Of a stretch of DNA of 64,000 nucleotides, positions 22,722 to 34,110 are shown in pieces. The stretch comes from Rachycentron canadum. Its lineage: Eukaryota > Chordata > Actinopteri > Carangiformes > Rachycentridae. The stretch is taken from NCBI GenBank assembly GCA_038496675.1, contig CM076651.1:4178037-4242036 (forward strand), given 5' to 3'. A model generated the notes under the pieces. It saw only the letters and a program-made list of their open reading frames with translations, did no database searches and was not told the DNA's origin. The translations under genes were made by a program, and so were the position numbers. The first letter of the stretch is position 1, and every line of letters starts with the position of its first letter.

Positions 22722-24090
22722 GGATTGTTATTGAGCAATATTCTTGGTAAACTTTTCCTCCTGTTCCAGGGAAGTGCGCACCGGGTAAATTCCTCTGTAA
22801 CCTTTAAGAAAGGATCCAGACGAAATAGAAGGATGTGTTTCACCTCTTGACACTCCTTTTGCCTTTTTCAGCGTATCCTGTTATCCTCAGTGGTCAGTAA
22901 AGCCGGTGTTTGGTTCTGGTAGCTGGAAGCAGGCCAGTTAGGAATGTCATTTTATAAATGGGCCGCCTCTGTGATAAATGTTCTCCTGTCTTGGGATCAG
23001 GACCCCGACACTGTAATGCGATGGGATAAGGCTATTCATAGAGGAAACCAAACAGTCACGTACAGAAGCAGCAAAGAAACTTTTCTTAATGCTTTATACT
23101 AGTTTCCCTATTGGATATTTACCTCTGAACACTCTGGGTCGTGGGCCCCTGGACTGTGCATCCTAATGTCATTTTAACATGTACATAGTAACATGTTATA
23201 TCGGAGACTGTGTGAGGAAGTGAGGTGGAATAAATGCCTTCTTAACTGACCGCAACTTCTAAGTTCAGTTCTTACTGCCATACTAACTAATATTAGCCTA
23301 ATTAAATGTGATTAATTAATATTGGGGGCATGATACATTAATTTGTGAACTTTGGAGAGAAGGAATTAAGTAATCTTAAAGAGTATGAATTATTAATTTT
23401 AGGAAACATATTACTCATTAATGCCCATGAATGCTGATTGCATTTCATATGGCCAAATGTTGTTTCAGGATGGATTCACAGCCCATGATTTACAACTGGG
23501 TGGATAAGGCAGAAACAATGACAAAGTCAGCAGTTACAAAGAGGAGGGGAGTGAAAGTACACATATTAGATGTTCATAATATCTGTAAAAACATATCTAA
23601 ATAAATCAATAAACAAGTACTTTTTGGAGGCGAAAAGTTTGCAAGTCTCATCCTCATCTGGCATCTGAAGTATTCAGTGCTATAATATAACATCACTTTA
23701 TATCTAAACTGCTTTGTTTACCACGTCTATAATGTTCCCTTTGTTGTTTTTCAGCTTTATTCCTCTGTTATACATTGTCTCGCTCCCATGGAACATAAAT
23801 AAAAGTTATAGCGCTGAGTACTGACCCAACTTATTTCTCTGTAAAGTCCTGTACAATTAACAGGAAATAGACTGTGCCCACAGCAATTACTGTAAAGAGC
23901 CATCCTAATGATCATTGTCTTTTATTATTGTTCGACAAATAATTAGCTCCCTGTGAATCTGTTTGTTCTTCAGTTATATTTTTACTGAATTGCTGCAGTT
24001 GCTGAAATCTAAGCAGCAGGAGTCGGCTGCTGTCAAAAGACAGATGCGGATTTGCGCTTGGCTTAGTGTATATCCTACACATGAACAAAG

Positions 24091-24092
<2 letters not shown>
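22722..24092. other. Single-copy DNA with an ATTA-rich CNE-like block
   Basis: No gene seen. About 23280-23520 is dense in TAATTA-type homeodomain words (for example ATTAATTAAT at 23311-23320, then ACATTAATTTG, AATTATTAATTTT and CTCATTAATGCCC) and is one of the better CNE candidates in the window. The rest is unremarkable. Confidence 0.35.

Positions 24093-24146
<54 letters not shown>
24093..24146. repeat. (GT)n microsatellite
   Basis: An uninterrupted GT dinucleotide array of about 54 bases. Cys-Val and Thr-His peptides in overlapping frames are translations of the repeat. Confidence 0.98.
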
Positions 24147-24147
<1 letters not shown>

Positions 24148-24895
24148 CGTGCATACACCGTGTGTGTCTAGTGTGTTTTCCTACCTTCCTGTGGTTTGTT
24201 GTTCTTCACACATTTGCCTCATCTGGGCCATTGTTTCGTCAGGGGGTTTGAGTAACTTTGTTATTTTGAGCTGACTCTGCATACTGTAGGTCAGCTGTCT
24301 CTGCTGAGACCCATTCTGGAGCTTTCAGCTCCCCAGTGTCCCCTGCAGCCACACAGCCACACTAGCCGCCAGGCCCATATAACTCATGCAGCTGACAACT
24401 CACTGAGACATCTTTGTAATTTAAGACGTAATTCCCTTTTCCAGGGAGCTGTATAAAATCTATATTGCAACCATAAACAACCCGGGCTTTCCTGTGAGCC
24501 TCACCATCCTCCTCTTTATGCATGCAGAGAGATATTATTGGAGATGTGCAATGGCAAGCAGTTCTGTTTCCTGAAAGGCCAAGCAGCAATAAAGTGGAAT
24601 GGGGCCATGTTCCTGGTCGACCATGATGGAGCTGCTTTTCACCCCCTTTCATAACTGTGTTATTGACAGCTGTGGCCGAAGGCATTATGCTTTTGGGTTG
24701 TCCGAGGCACGCAACAACAAGGCCATCATTGTAGTTTAAATCTATACTAGCTTTTTGAGTGATGAGAATCCACCTTTACAAGCTGAAGGAGACATATGGA
24801 GATATGCACACACTTTAATCCAGTCTAACATGAGCGATGTATCTCTGAAGGACGCACTTTTTCTGCCTGTGTGCCGGCAACACCTGAACCTGAGG
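24147..24895. other. Single-copy DNA, CNE-like
   Basis: No gene seen. 24360-24720 is repeat-free and mixed in composition, with a minus frame of 107 codons that I cannot assign. It is a possible CNE. The right end passes into a satellite remnant. Confidence 0.3.
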
Positions 24896-25060
24896 CCATC
24901 GGTCCATCCGTTTCTCTTGAATGCAACATTACAGGAACACCTTAAAGGAATTTCTTAGAATATGCTGCAAAGATTCACCTGGACTCGAGGATAAACGAAA
25001 TAGAATTTGGTGCCCAAAGGTCAGAGTTCAAGGTCACAGTTATCTCACACAGGTGCTATT
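24896..25060 (+). repeat. Diverged unit of a fish satellite (~150 bp family)
   Basis: The unit shares the order of phrases with the three units at 53705-54135: CCATCCGTTTCTCTTGAATGC, AGGAACACCTTAAAGGAATTTCTT, ACCTGGACTCGAGGAT, AATTTGGTG and AAAGGTCA. It contains AGGTCA-G-AGTTCA (25018-25030), a direct repeat with one-base spacing, immediately followed by AGGTCA (25031-25036). It is a single isolated unit, flanked on the right by a Tc1 relic. Confidence 0.8.
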
Positions 25061-25260
25061 TTTGCAATTATACTTATATCATTATACTTGGGGGGGAATT
25101 TTATCACAAAGCACCCAGCTTTACTGAACTTCAAGGGATTCATATCCAGCAAAAAAAAAAACAAGTGTAAAGAAAAAGTGTAAGAAGTATTTTGATATAA
25201 AACAGGGTGTTTTAGGTAAATTAATTAACTATAAGTTTTCTGCAGCAGTGTGAGCAGTCC
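25061..25260. other. Non-coding DNA between satellite and Tc1 relic
   Basis: Short AT-rich spacer with a G-run near 25091 and an A-run near 25152. No gene is present. Confidence 0.4.
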
Positions 25261-25710
25261 CAACAGGTGTCCAAACTTTTGTTGTTTACCATCTGTGTGT
25301 ACAAAGGCAGTGTTGGAACAAACTGTGTTACAACACCCTATGAAGTATTATTTTGACAGTGGTGCACTACAGGAAGTCGTGCTGTACAGTTCTATCTTAA
25401 TGATGAGAAAAAAGGCAGGTAACGAAGGAAGACAGACCAGTTGGTCAGAGGGTTCATCCTATAGCAAGATAATGACCCCAAACATTAGTAGAGAAAACCT
25501 GACTGGTGGCTTCAAATGATGGAGGAGCTGCACAGTCTCCAGCCTAAAGCCCCGTGGAGCTGGTTTAAGATAAGGTGGACAGAAGGTGAAAGCAAAGCAA
25601 ACAAGTGCAAGGTATTTGTATGAACAGCAAAAGTTTTGGGACCAACTGTCTGAACAATATTTGGTTTACACTGTAGAAAAAACAGCGTGAGCGTGGTCTG
25701 CTGCTGGATG
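25261..25710 (+). mobile_element. Tc1-like transposon relic (family B)
   Basis: This is a different Tc1-like family from the copies at 6832 and 14051. GGTGTCCAAACTTTTG (25266-25281) matches the end sequence of a common fish Tc1 group. TTCATCCTATAGCAAGATAATGACCCCAAACAT encodes FIL-stop-QDNDPKH, the block around the second catalytic aspartate of DDE transposases. CAGTCTCCAGCCTAAAGCCCC is a frameshifted form of the QSPDLNPIE block, and AGAAGGTGAAAGCAAAGC follows. Segments between these are missing, so the element is several pieces of the transposase gene joined by deletions, with stops and frameshifts. The far right end is not present. Confidence 0.8.
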
Positions 25711-28630
25711 AACCCCAAATTTTTAAAATCTCCAATTGTTTTCACGCGAATTTCAGCAACAACAGTGGAAAATGTGTGACGTAGCGTATGGCTGCTCATT
25801 GTCACCACAGAGAATTCTCTCAAGTTCGCAGTGTTATGAATACTTATGTACACGATTGTCGGGGTCATTATTTCACAGTCATTATCCTATTGTTGAAACA
25901 TTTCCCTTTTCTTTCTTTTATTTTTACTTTCCTTTTTTTCCTAGTGTGCATCCATTTAGAGCTCCAGATACTGGTTCATGACAAATAAGTTAAATAATCA
26001 TCATTATTATTTCTGGTTATTTATCATTTCTCTGACAGAATGTCAAAAGCACTGAATTTCAATTTGGTATTGTTCTGCAGTAAGGCTAATTATGCATGTC
26101 TAAATCTCCAGCTACCGTAACCATTTGTGCTTATGAGGCTGCTCATTGTGGCAGTTCCATGTGTCTGCTGCTGCAGAGGCTCCAGGCATTATTCCACTTC
26201 AGTCTGACACCAGTGTCTCTTCCAATTCCATCTCATTGCATTAGTCATTAAGCTCAGCACTGACACCACCCATCATATCATTGCCTTAATCACATCTGAG
26301 CTCCACTGTGTACATATGACCATATCATTAGCACAAACTTCCATCCCTTCAGCCCCCCCCCGCCGCCCGCCACCCCTCCCTGCCCCTTCCGTCCTGCTCT
26401 CGCTTTATTTTCTGTCACAGATTTGACCCCGCGTTTCATCCATCACACTCGGTCGTCCGTGTATCTCTACAGTGACAAATGACGTTCGCTTTACAATGAT
26501 TCATTCAATGATCATTTCCACTACCTCATATGCAAAATTATTCATCCTCAGGGCTGGTTGTTGGGTATCTAACAGTGATGGAGTGCAATGTGGGTTCCCA
26601 ACCTTGTGCGAAATAGGGGGGGGGGGAATCTCGCCATGCTATTCTATGAGGTATTTTACCATTAGCCATCCGCCAGAGCAGGGAGATATGGTATTGGTGG
26701 GATTTTTCTATCTCCTGTCTCCTGAGGTCATGATGAGGGAAGTCTGGTCTGCCACACTGATTATAAAGTGTGTGTGTGTGTGTGTGTGTGTGGGTAATAG
26801 GCTGTCTGAACTTTGCTAAGGTGGTGATTACAGACACCCTGTCACCTGTCGAACAGACAACTCCGGTAGGTGAAGGCAGGATAACTCTGCAGACCCGTAT
26901 TCTGAAAGACGCACCTTAAAATGGCTCTAAATGCTTGCATGTGCAAAATTGCAGCCACATGCACACACACATGCACACACAGGGAGTATCTGTATAATGC
27001 TAATGCTAATTGACGAACTTTTTGCCCAGCGGAAATTCATTTTCTCTTTTCTTTAAAATTGTAAAAAGGTGTCTCAATAGAAAACTTGTCGCTGTGACAC
27101 AAAGAAATACAATAAAAGCTGCATTTACACAGATACTAAACAAGGCCTCTGGTATTTTTGCTACATGTATCTTGCTATACAATGGGTCAGGCCATCTATC
27201 ATGTTTTCCTCTGCTGCAGCTTGCTTGCTCTGACTAAGTGATTGTGATATGCGAATTGACAAATCTAATTCTAGAGACAGTATTCTCCTGCCATGATGCA
27301 CCGAAAATTTACCTTTTTTATTTGCTTCCCGTGCTCCCTGTACCGGTAACAGCACCCACCTCTCTCTAGCTGTTGTATATCCAACTATTTTTAGCCCTGA
27401 TTAGAAACCCGCAGACGCCATCATTTCTGGATGCGACTGCATAAAACGACTTTCATCTGCTGGATGCATGTATATATTGTAACCTCATAAAAATGTCAGG
27501 GGGCACTTTTTTTTTTTTATCTTTTTTTTTATTTGGTTGTAACCTCATCATATATTCATTGTTGATGTTGTTGTTTTTTTGTGCAATGCATATTTACATG
27601 TTGCCTATAGTGTGGTTTAATGTCAAAAAAATGAGCTACAATCTCATCTCCTTTCTCTCTCTGGATAAATGCAGCTCGCTCTGCAGTCCCTTGTACATTG
27701 TCATCTTCATTTTAGGACACATTATGATAAGCCACGGTGGCCTTTCTCGGTTGAGGGTTTTCTGAGGGAGGGTGAGGGGGGTTGTTTGATGGATTAAATG
27801 CATAGAAGCCATGACATTTTATCACTCCGGTGCAACAGAGGTCACTGCATGAAACTGTTCTCTTGTACACCTCTCTCTCTTTGTAATACCTTCTGTTCTA
27901 ACTTGTTCTGAGACACTTTGAGATAAGTTAGGGGCTATTATGTGAACTGTCATTGATTTATCTTTTAACATTGCAGCGGCTCATGGAAGAGGGAAGTGAA
28001 TCAAATTTTCTTTCTTTCTTTTTTTTCTTTTCTTTTTTTTTTTTGCAAGAATATAATCACTTTACTCTTATAAGCTAGCTAAGATGTTCCTCAACCTGAA
28101 TTTAAATTCATTACACTACTGTATAGTGATTTGGTTAAGACTATAGCCTGGATTATTGGGATTCCTAAAACTATGAAGAAACTAGCCCATATGCTGCAGG
28201 GGCCCACAGTATCTATAATAACAGAGATCTTGGCACTTCCTGAAGCTATGGTGGATTAACCCTATCTGCAGTATGCCCCATTTGTGGGCCTGACTGATGA
28301 TTGCCACACTCCAGGTGCTCAGGAGACGCTGCGATCTGCTGCAGTCAGAGGTTTATATGGAATTAACACAGCTGGAGTTGATGGTAAATGACAGCTGCTG
28401 AGTCCCACCAGGGACCCACCTTAGCAGGATAAAGGTATTTCTGGCTGCTCTTGTCTTCAGTGTGTACGGTTCACTGTAATGAGCTTTTCCTGGCCAGTCT
28501 GGTCCTAGGAGAGACGGGAGATCTCATGTTGGCTCTCCACACCACCCCGATGAGATATTACTGCAGAATCAAATATAATTACAGGGAACATGTCAAGCAG
28601 CATCTGCATCAGAGCCCCGTGATTGTAACA
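25711..28630. other. Single-copy DNA with CNE-like blocks and simple repeats
   Basis: No gene seen. The CNE-like stretches are 26050-26330 (GGCTAATTATGCATGTC, GCATTAGTCATTAAGC) and 28140-28630. Simple repeats are a C-rich stretch at about 26350-26390, a run of Gs at 26616-26626, (GT)n at 26768-26792, a T-rich stretch near 27508-27535 and a (CTTT)/T tract at 28007-28044. The frame at 27493-27765 is a low-complexity hydrophobic product of the T-rich DNA. Confidence 0.35.
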
Positions 28631-28685
28631 AGGGCTGCAGCTGAGGACTATTCTCATTGTTGATTACTCTGTTAGCCATTTCAAT
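28631..28685 (+). repeat. Probable end of a fish hAT-like DNA repeat
   Basis: AGGGCTGCAGCTGAGGACTATT followed by TCATTGTTGATTACTCTGTTA is a mutated form of the AGGGCTGCAACTAACGATTATT...CGATTAATCTG repeat end that is widespread in fish genomes. Only about 50 bases are recognisable. The classification is from memory of the repeat family. Confidence 0.5.
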
Positions 28686-29498
28686 GCACAGAAGTGAACT
28701 GTGTAACGTCAGACATTTCATTGCCCTCCCCATTTCTCCATAGGCGCTGAACGACTGCAGGCAATGGTCCTTTTCAAATGACTTTGAAGTGAACACGAAA
28801 GTGAGAATAATTAACAAAGAGATGGAGCAGATGAAAGCAAAAGAAACAGCTCTGCCCTTAATGTAACACTTTCTGTAATGTATTTAAAGACTTTATTGAT
28901 AATCCATTGTTTTTATTGGACCAAAATCTGTCTCTCTGCAGACTGTTTGAATCTAAAGCTGCCCACTCATCACAACAGGCTATAAAGCTCAGCCCTGTGG
29001 CTGAGCCAGTGTTTTCCAGGACCAACAGCAGTTGCAATCGTCTCTCTGCAGCACTACTCACTTTGTGTACGGCTAAACCTCACTGTCGCACAGTTACACT
29101 CAAAGTTCAACTTGACCCTTTCTTGCCGACAGCTTATAAAAGGCAAAACGTGTGAGATTGAGGTGGAGGAGAAATATAATACCATTGCAGCAGAAACTTA
29201 TTTTACGCTTGTGTGATTCCCCAAAATTATTCAATACATCTTTTAAATTATATCATAATCTTGTTTAAAAAGGAGCTTTGTCATGAACCGGAGCTAAAAG
29301 TATTAACCCTTTAGGGATCTTGATTCCTTCATTTCCATATTCAAAGAGAGAGCAAAGAAAGTTAAAAGTATAGACTAGAGATTGGTTTACCATGTCTTAG
29401 TTTTTCAACAACAGAACATCAGAACATTCAGATTTATTTCTGGTTTTCTCTCCTCTTTGATTTCTACAGTTTTTGAAGCTCTTTCTATGGCCAGAGCT

Positions 29499-29501
<3 letters not shown>
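28686..29501. other. Single-copy non-coding DNA
   Basis: No gene seen. Frames at 28858-29155 on both strands are unrecognised. Confidence 0.4.

Positions 29502-29532
<31 letters not shown>
29502..29532. repeat. (TA)n microsatellite
   Basis: An uninterrupted TA array of about 31 bases. The Tyr-Ile peptide across it is an artefact. Confidence 0.97.
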
Positions 29533-29534
<2 letters not shown>

Positions 29535-30386
29535 TTTGTTTTTCTCACTCTACAAGTCGAGTCCATGACAGACAGAACCATATTGTTTGTCAGGTTTGAC
29601 AAACATTCTTCATAAGCCAGTATTTTCATCTGCTTTTGATGAAGGTTACTCTCACCAGCAATAACGCTGCAGACCTCCCCAGTTATCCTTTAACTTACCT
29701 CTTGGCTAAAATAGGTACAGCAGAAGCAGAATGACACCAGGTATTAGCGACATTAAGCCTCTTATACTGAAGCATACGGCTGCTTTTTGAGCTACAGAAC
29801 AGTCAGAGGAGTATTGTATCTTCTCTTATACTTCTTTGTTATTGCTGTTGTACATTTCTTAAAAGTTTCCTCTTGCAATGAATTCATTTATGATTTTAAT
29901 ATTGGTTGTGTGTATGAAGAGTTTGTGTATTTGGATGCATCCATTATTCTAGGCTGAGCCTCTTTTGTATTCCACAAAGTAAATGCCAGTGCTATTGTCT
30001 GAATGCTAATGACTACAACTTTTGAAATCTGTTTTAATCACGACTCAAGTGCACTATCTGAAGTGACAGTCAGACTTGGGACATGATATTACATTTTTAC
30101 ATTATAATATCCAGATGTAACAGAGCTGGTTCGCATCCAGGCACAAACACTGAGAAGTCCTGAACTAACAAGGCATATGTCCAGTAAATACAAGTTCTAA
30201 ATTCAGTGACCTCAATGCAAGTGGCAGGTCTGTCCTATTAAAAGGTCTCTCCTCCCTGTCTTTGTCTCTGTGTAAACAGATCTTTAAAAGGGGATGAGGT
30301 TGCCTGGCCTGTGCTGCCTTATCTGCAAAGTTACGATTGTCTGGAGAAGATGACCCCAAGCTATTGATTTGTGATCCCTTATATTA
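29533..30386. other. Single-copy non-coding DNA
   Basis: No gene and no recognisable mobile element. Confidence 0.4.
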
Positions 30387-30466
30387 ACACACACAAACAC
30401 AGACACAGACACAGACACACACACACACACACACATATATATTTATATACACACACACACACACAC
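30387..30466. repeat. Compound microsatellite (CA)-(TA)-(CA)
   Basis: A CA-rich run with CAGA interruptions (30387-30433), a short AT core with ATTTATA (30434-30449), then another CA run to 30466. Alternating purine-pyrimidine DNA of this kind can adopt non-B structure. Confidence 0.95.
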
Positions 30467-31545
30467 CTACTCTGTTTGGCTTAGTGTCACTCTTCCTTTG
30501 GCCTTCTCAAAGGTTATTTCTGGTCTGCCCATGAGGGTTGCTCACAAGGAACAAACATGAAAATGACACTGTAAAAAATGTTGGCAAAGATATCCAGATA
30601 AAGCAAATGTCTCTTTATTTTAAGTACAGAGGAAAAGTAACGGAAATAAATGATCACATAAAAAGTCATCTGGACAGTTACCATTGCACAGTCTCTTTTC
30701 CTCCTCAACCTTGCTATTTCTTGTTACTTAGCAGAGGCCTGGCTGTGTCAAATCAATGTCAAATTTAAATGTTAATAGAATCTTAAATTATTCACCGTGC
30801 AGTTTAGCCCATTTGACCCATTCCCTGGCTCCAAATGACTCCCCTATATAGATATATGATGGAGAAATAAGGTCTGGCCTAACACAGAGGGGTGCTGGTA
30901 AAGATACAGGATTTTAGTGAAGGAGGACTGATTCAATCAGCAGGACATTTGCCTAACTTTATTATTATAACGATAATGATAATTATTATCCTACTATAAT
31001 GATTTTCTTAAAGCTATTGCACTACAGCCATATCCCCAAAGTAAAATTTCAAGTATGAAATAGTTTTGTAGTAAGTGACTTTTTTTTATTAAATCATAAA
31101 TAGCCTAGTTTTAGAGGTGAGTTATATAAAATATTGTTAATATATTAAGCAGGGTGTGGGTTATGAGCCAAGATTTGAGACTGGTGCTTAACTGTGAGGA
31201 TGGGATTAGAAAGACTAGAAAGCTGCATGTAGTCACCAAGGCCAAGCTAGAAAATGTTGTTCCATCTTTTTTTCTGATGAGACATAATATAACTGATTGA
31301 ATGCTGGTGGCAGAGGGGAAGGTGGCATTGGCAGTTTCGCATCAGTAAGACATGGTGGTTAACCCTGCTAGCTCCAAGTCAACTTAATATGACATAAGGA
31401 TGGTGATAAGTGATTGGTCCTGAGTGGCCTGGTAGCTTTACCCTTATTTCAAAGGCTGAAATGACCCAGGATGGAGTTCTTCTTGGATTTCTTCTTGTCT
31501 AATACCCATTAGACAAGATTTAGGAAGTTTTCAGTCACATCTTTA
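30467..31545. other. Single-copy non-coding DNA
   Basis: No gene seen. The overlapping short frames at 30514-30768 are unrecognised. It abuts a MITE at 31546. Confidence 0.4.
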
Positions 31546-31872
31546 TCTGCGTCCAAATTCTGGAGCCACATCCTTCAGAGGCTGCATTTAAAGACTGATG
31601 ACATTTTGAAGGCTCCTTGAAATGTGGCTGAGAAATGCGTCCTTATCCTGGGAAATCCAGGGATTACACTTTCAAATGTAAGCATTGGGCTTCAGCTCAG
31701 TTGAACAGCTAACGGTACAACTGTTACAACAACAGGCCACAAGTTGTTGTGAATAAAAAAAAAAAATAAAAAAAAGTTAGATTTGCAGGACTTTTCATTT
31801 CGGTTCAGTCTTTGTGAAAGGCAACACCCTCGCATCCTCTGAAGGATGCGTCCCCTAAATTTGGGACACAGC
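31546..31872. mobile_element. Non-autonomous DNA transposon (MITE), probably hAT-like
   Basis: The imperfect inverted ends begin CTGCGTCCAAATTCTGGAGCC at the left and, read on the minus strand, GCTGTGTCCCAAATTTAGGGG at the right. Both continue into ACATCCTTCAGAGG / GCATCCTTCAGAGGATGCG. An A-rich tract (31751-31776) lies inside. No transposase is encoded. The right end resembles 55670-55705, so the family occurs twice in the window. Assignment to hAT is inferred from the family's appearance in other fish; an 8-bp target duplication was not clearly found. Confidence 0.65.
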
Positions 31873-31971
31873 TTGCGTGATGTTAGGTGAAGTAAAATTT
31901 GTTCATTCACGCAAACCTAATCTTTCCTCATTTTACAATTACAGTGTTGGATTTTCACAATGACGGAGCGA

Positions 31972-31996
31972 CTAACCCTAACCCTAACCCTAACCC
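31972..31996 (-). repeat. Interstitial telomeric repeat (GGGTTA)4
   Basis: On the minus strand this is four perfect GGGTTA units plus one G, the vertebrate telomere repeat, far from any evident chromosome end. Four GGG runs with TTA loops meet the minimum for a telomeric G-quadruplex. It lies about 100 bases from the MITE at 31546-31872. Confidence 0.97.
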
Positions 31997-32389
31997 ACAA
32001 AAGGCCAAGACGTCTGTCAAAATAAGTGCAACTACTGGATTTTGGATTCAATTCATCTTGCATTATACTGAAAAGTTTCTTTGAGAGTCACAAGATGACA
32101 GCGCTATAGGGCAGATAGCACCTTTGCAGGCACCACTTTTAGAATCTGCAGTTAAGACGACAAAGGCTTAAATCCTTATATCACAGTGACCTTTGGAGGA
32201 GCTCAATAATCACAGCAGCGTTACTTCCAGGCTCCAGTGCTGCGTCTGTGCTCCTGTTACCCTGAGGTGTCCGTGTCAGCTTGGGTGTAAAACATAACGG
32301 CGCAAGTAATGCTTCTGTATGTGTTCAAATGTTTCACATGTGGCGTTGGGGGTAAGAAAGGGTGTTGGTACATATTTTAAGATGCACGC

Positions 32390-32960
32390 AGAATACATCC
32401 AATAAATGAGTGTGGGGCATTTTTATTAGGATGAAAGAGGATAAAATGTCATTAGTGAGGTTCAGGGGTTGAATAATGTGGACTGGGAATGGATAAGTGG
32501 CATCATCTCAGTATGTGATTTATTATTGCTGAGAAAATGAGCTGAAACTTTCATTGAATCACCAAGAAATCATTCATCACTTTTATTAGTCTGAAGCATT
32601 TGGTTTGCTGTTGAGCCTGGAGTCATCCAAATAAACACAGAGGAGGAAGGCAGAGTGATTGGACCCCTAATGGCAGTGGCAGAGCGGCAGATTCTGATAT
32701 ATTCCAGATGTTTTATGATTAGACATAATGGCCGCCCCTAAAATGGCAACTGAGGCTGTAGACTATTAAACTGTCTTTTTTGCACCCATTTGAGAACAAT
32801 GTACTGCCCCAGAGAATACTAAACATCTATCATGTAATTAGGGGGCCTGCACGCCATATGTAAAATTGAGACTTTCTGAAGTCCTGCATGTGAGGAAATG
32901 ACAGCGAATGGTTCTGGTAAATAGCACTTGCCATTATTCTTACATCCATCTGTTCACATC
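32390..32960. promoter_or_regulatory. Candidate conserved non-coding element cluster
   Basis: Over 500 bases have no repeats, no long open frame, and many regulatory-looking words: TTATTATTGCTGAG, TTTTATTAGTCTG, GATTAGACATAATGGCCGCC, CATGTAATTAGGGGG and GCCATTATTC. This is one of the strongest CNE-like stretches by eye. Conservation cannot be judged from one sequence. Confidence 0.35.
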
Positions 32961-33899
32961 ACGTAATCACATCAATTGCCTGGTCCTCTAACAATAACAC
33001 ACAGACAACCACCTGCTCGCACCAAAGCTATAGACGTAGGCTGGCAGAGACACCAGACTGGACGTTTTGCTGTTTGGCCTTGAAGACAGACATTTCGTTG
33101 TTTGTCTTGAATCAACCAACAGCATAATTCCTTGGGGCAAACCCATCACACCAGTGATCGGCTTTTAAGAGACGTTCCAATGAGAAACAAACAAACAATG
33201 ACAAGTGCTTTGTAATTCATCAAACCTGCGCTTTGACTTATGGGATCTTTCAGCCAGCTGGTGTGAAATGCCTAAGCACATGTGCGACTTTGTATCAGGC
33301 ACCGTCCGTGTTTTATTTGTGTTGACCTTGACAGCGATTGTCTTACTTCTTCCATATGCGTAATTTGATGAAAGCGCATGTCACTCTTAACGCTTTTGTG
33401 TCCATTTGATGCTTTTAAAATGTGTGACAAGCTTTGAGAACAACAATGCTTCAATCAAGGAAATAAAAAAACACATACAGAAAGGCGGAGTGAAATACAG
33501 GGCCGTGCTTACAGATTCAAGATCATGTGCAGATACGCATGGGGTATATAAATAGAGAGAGGGGCAGGGTGTCAAACAAAAATCCTCACATTTAGCTTGA
33601 CGAGACACCTCAGCAGTAGCCAGTGTGTGGCGTTTCTTCCCTGCGGCACAGTCATTTAACGGACGATACCCAACAGCGGACAGCCAAATATTAGTTTTCT
33701 CCATCCCCCTCAGTACATAGCTAAAGGGGTTCACATTCCCTCCTCCCCCCTCTTTACCTCCCTTACACCCAAATTGCACCTGCACTCATTACCTCTGCAG
33801 GATTGATGTTTTCTTTTCATAAAGCACCAAGCTGATATCCCCTGGATTTAGAATTAATAAAATATGAAGGACATTAATATTCCCAGTATTCACATTTTG
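32961..33899. other. Single-copy non-coding DNA
   Basis: No gene seen. The minus frame at 33387-33785 (132 codons) has no recognisable domain. Confidence 0.4.
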
Positions 33900-34110
33900 C
33901 TATTATTGCAGAGGAGCCTGAGAAGCCCCCTGACTCGCCGGCCTGTCAATCACCCTCCAGGTACGCTGCTCCCTCTCTGCCCCAGTCAGGCTGGAGGTGA
34001 GAACCGCTGACAGGCTTCTAGCAGCTCCCTCAAGGGCATTAAAGGGCAGGTTATGACACAGGCAGTGCGTGCCTCCGCATTTAGGACTTACTTGTTTTAA
34101 CATAAATCAT
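33900..34110. promoter_or_regulatory. Candidate CNE with a PBX-MEIS site
   Basis: CTGTCAATCA at 33943-33952 is the exact reverse complement of TGATTGACAG, the decamer bound by PBX with MEIS/PREP (TALE homeoproteins). It lies in a GC-richer, repeat-free block that continues to about 34110. The same bases also fall inside an exon-like segment, listed separately. The motif is certain; its use is inferred. Confidence 0.4.
33912..33960 (+). other. Exon-like 49-base segment, unrecognised
   Basis: Preceded by TTTTGCTATTATTGCAG, a fair acceptor, and followed by CAG/GTACGC, a fair donor. One frame reads EEPEKPPDSPACQSPS, a Pro/Ser-rich peptide of the kind found in disordered linkers. I cannot assign it to a gene. 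At 49 bases it would shift the phase between its neighbours. The overlap with a perfect TALE site makes a regulatory element the rival explanation. Confidence 0.22.

Noticed and set aside
22198..22843. Three long reading frames crossing this stretch
   Set aside because: Most of their length is Ns; the few real codons at each end carry no signal.
26345..26400. CRISPR-like or tandem direct repeats in the C-rich stretch
   Set aside because: It is simple low-complexity C-runs, with no spacers, in a vertebrate genome.
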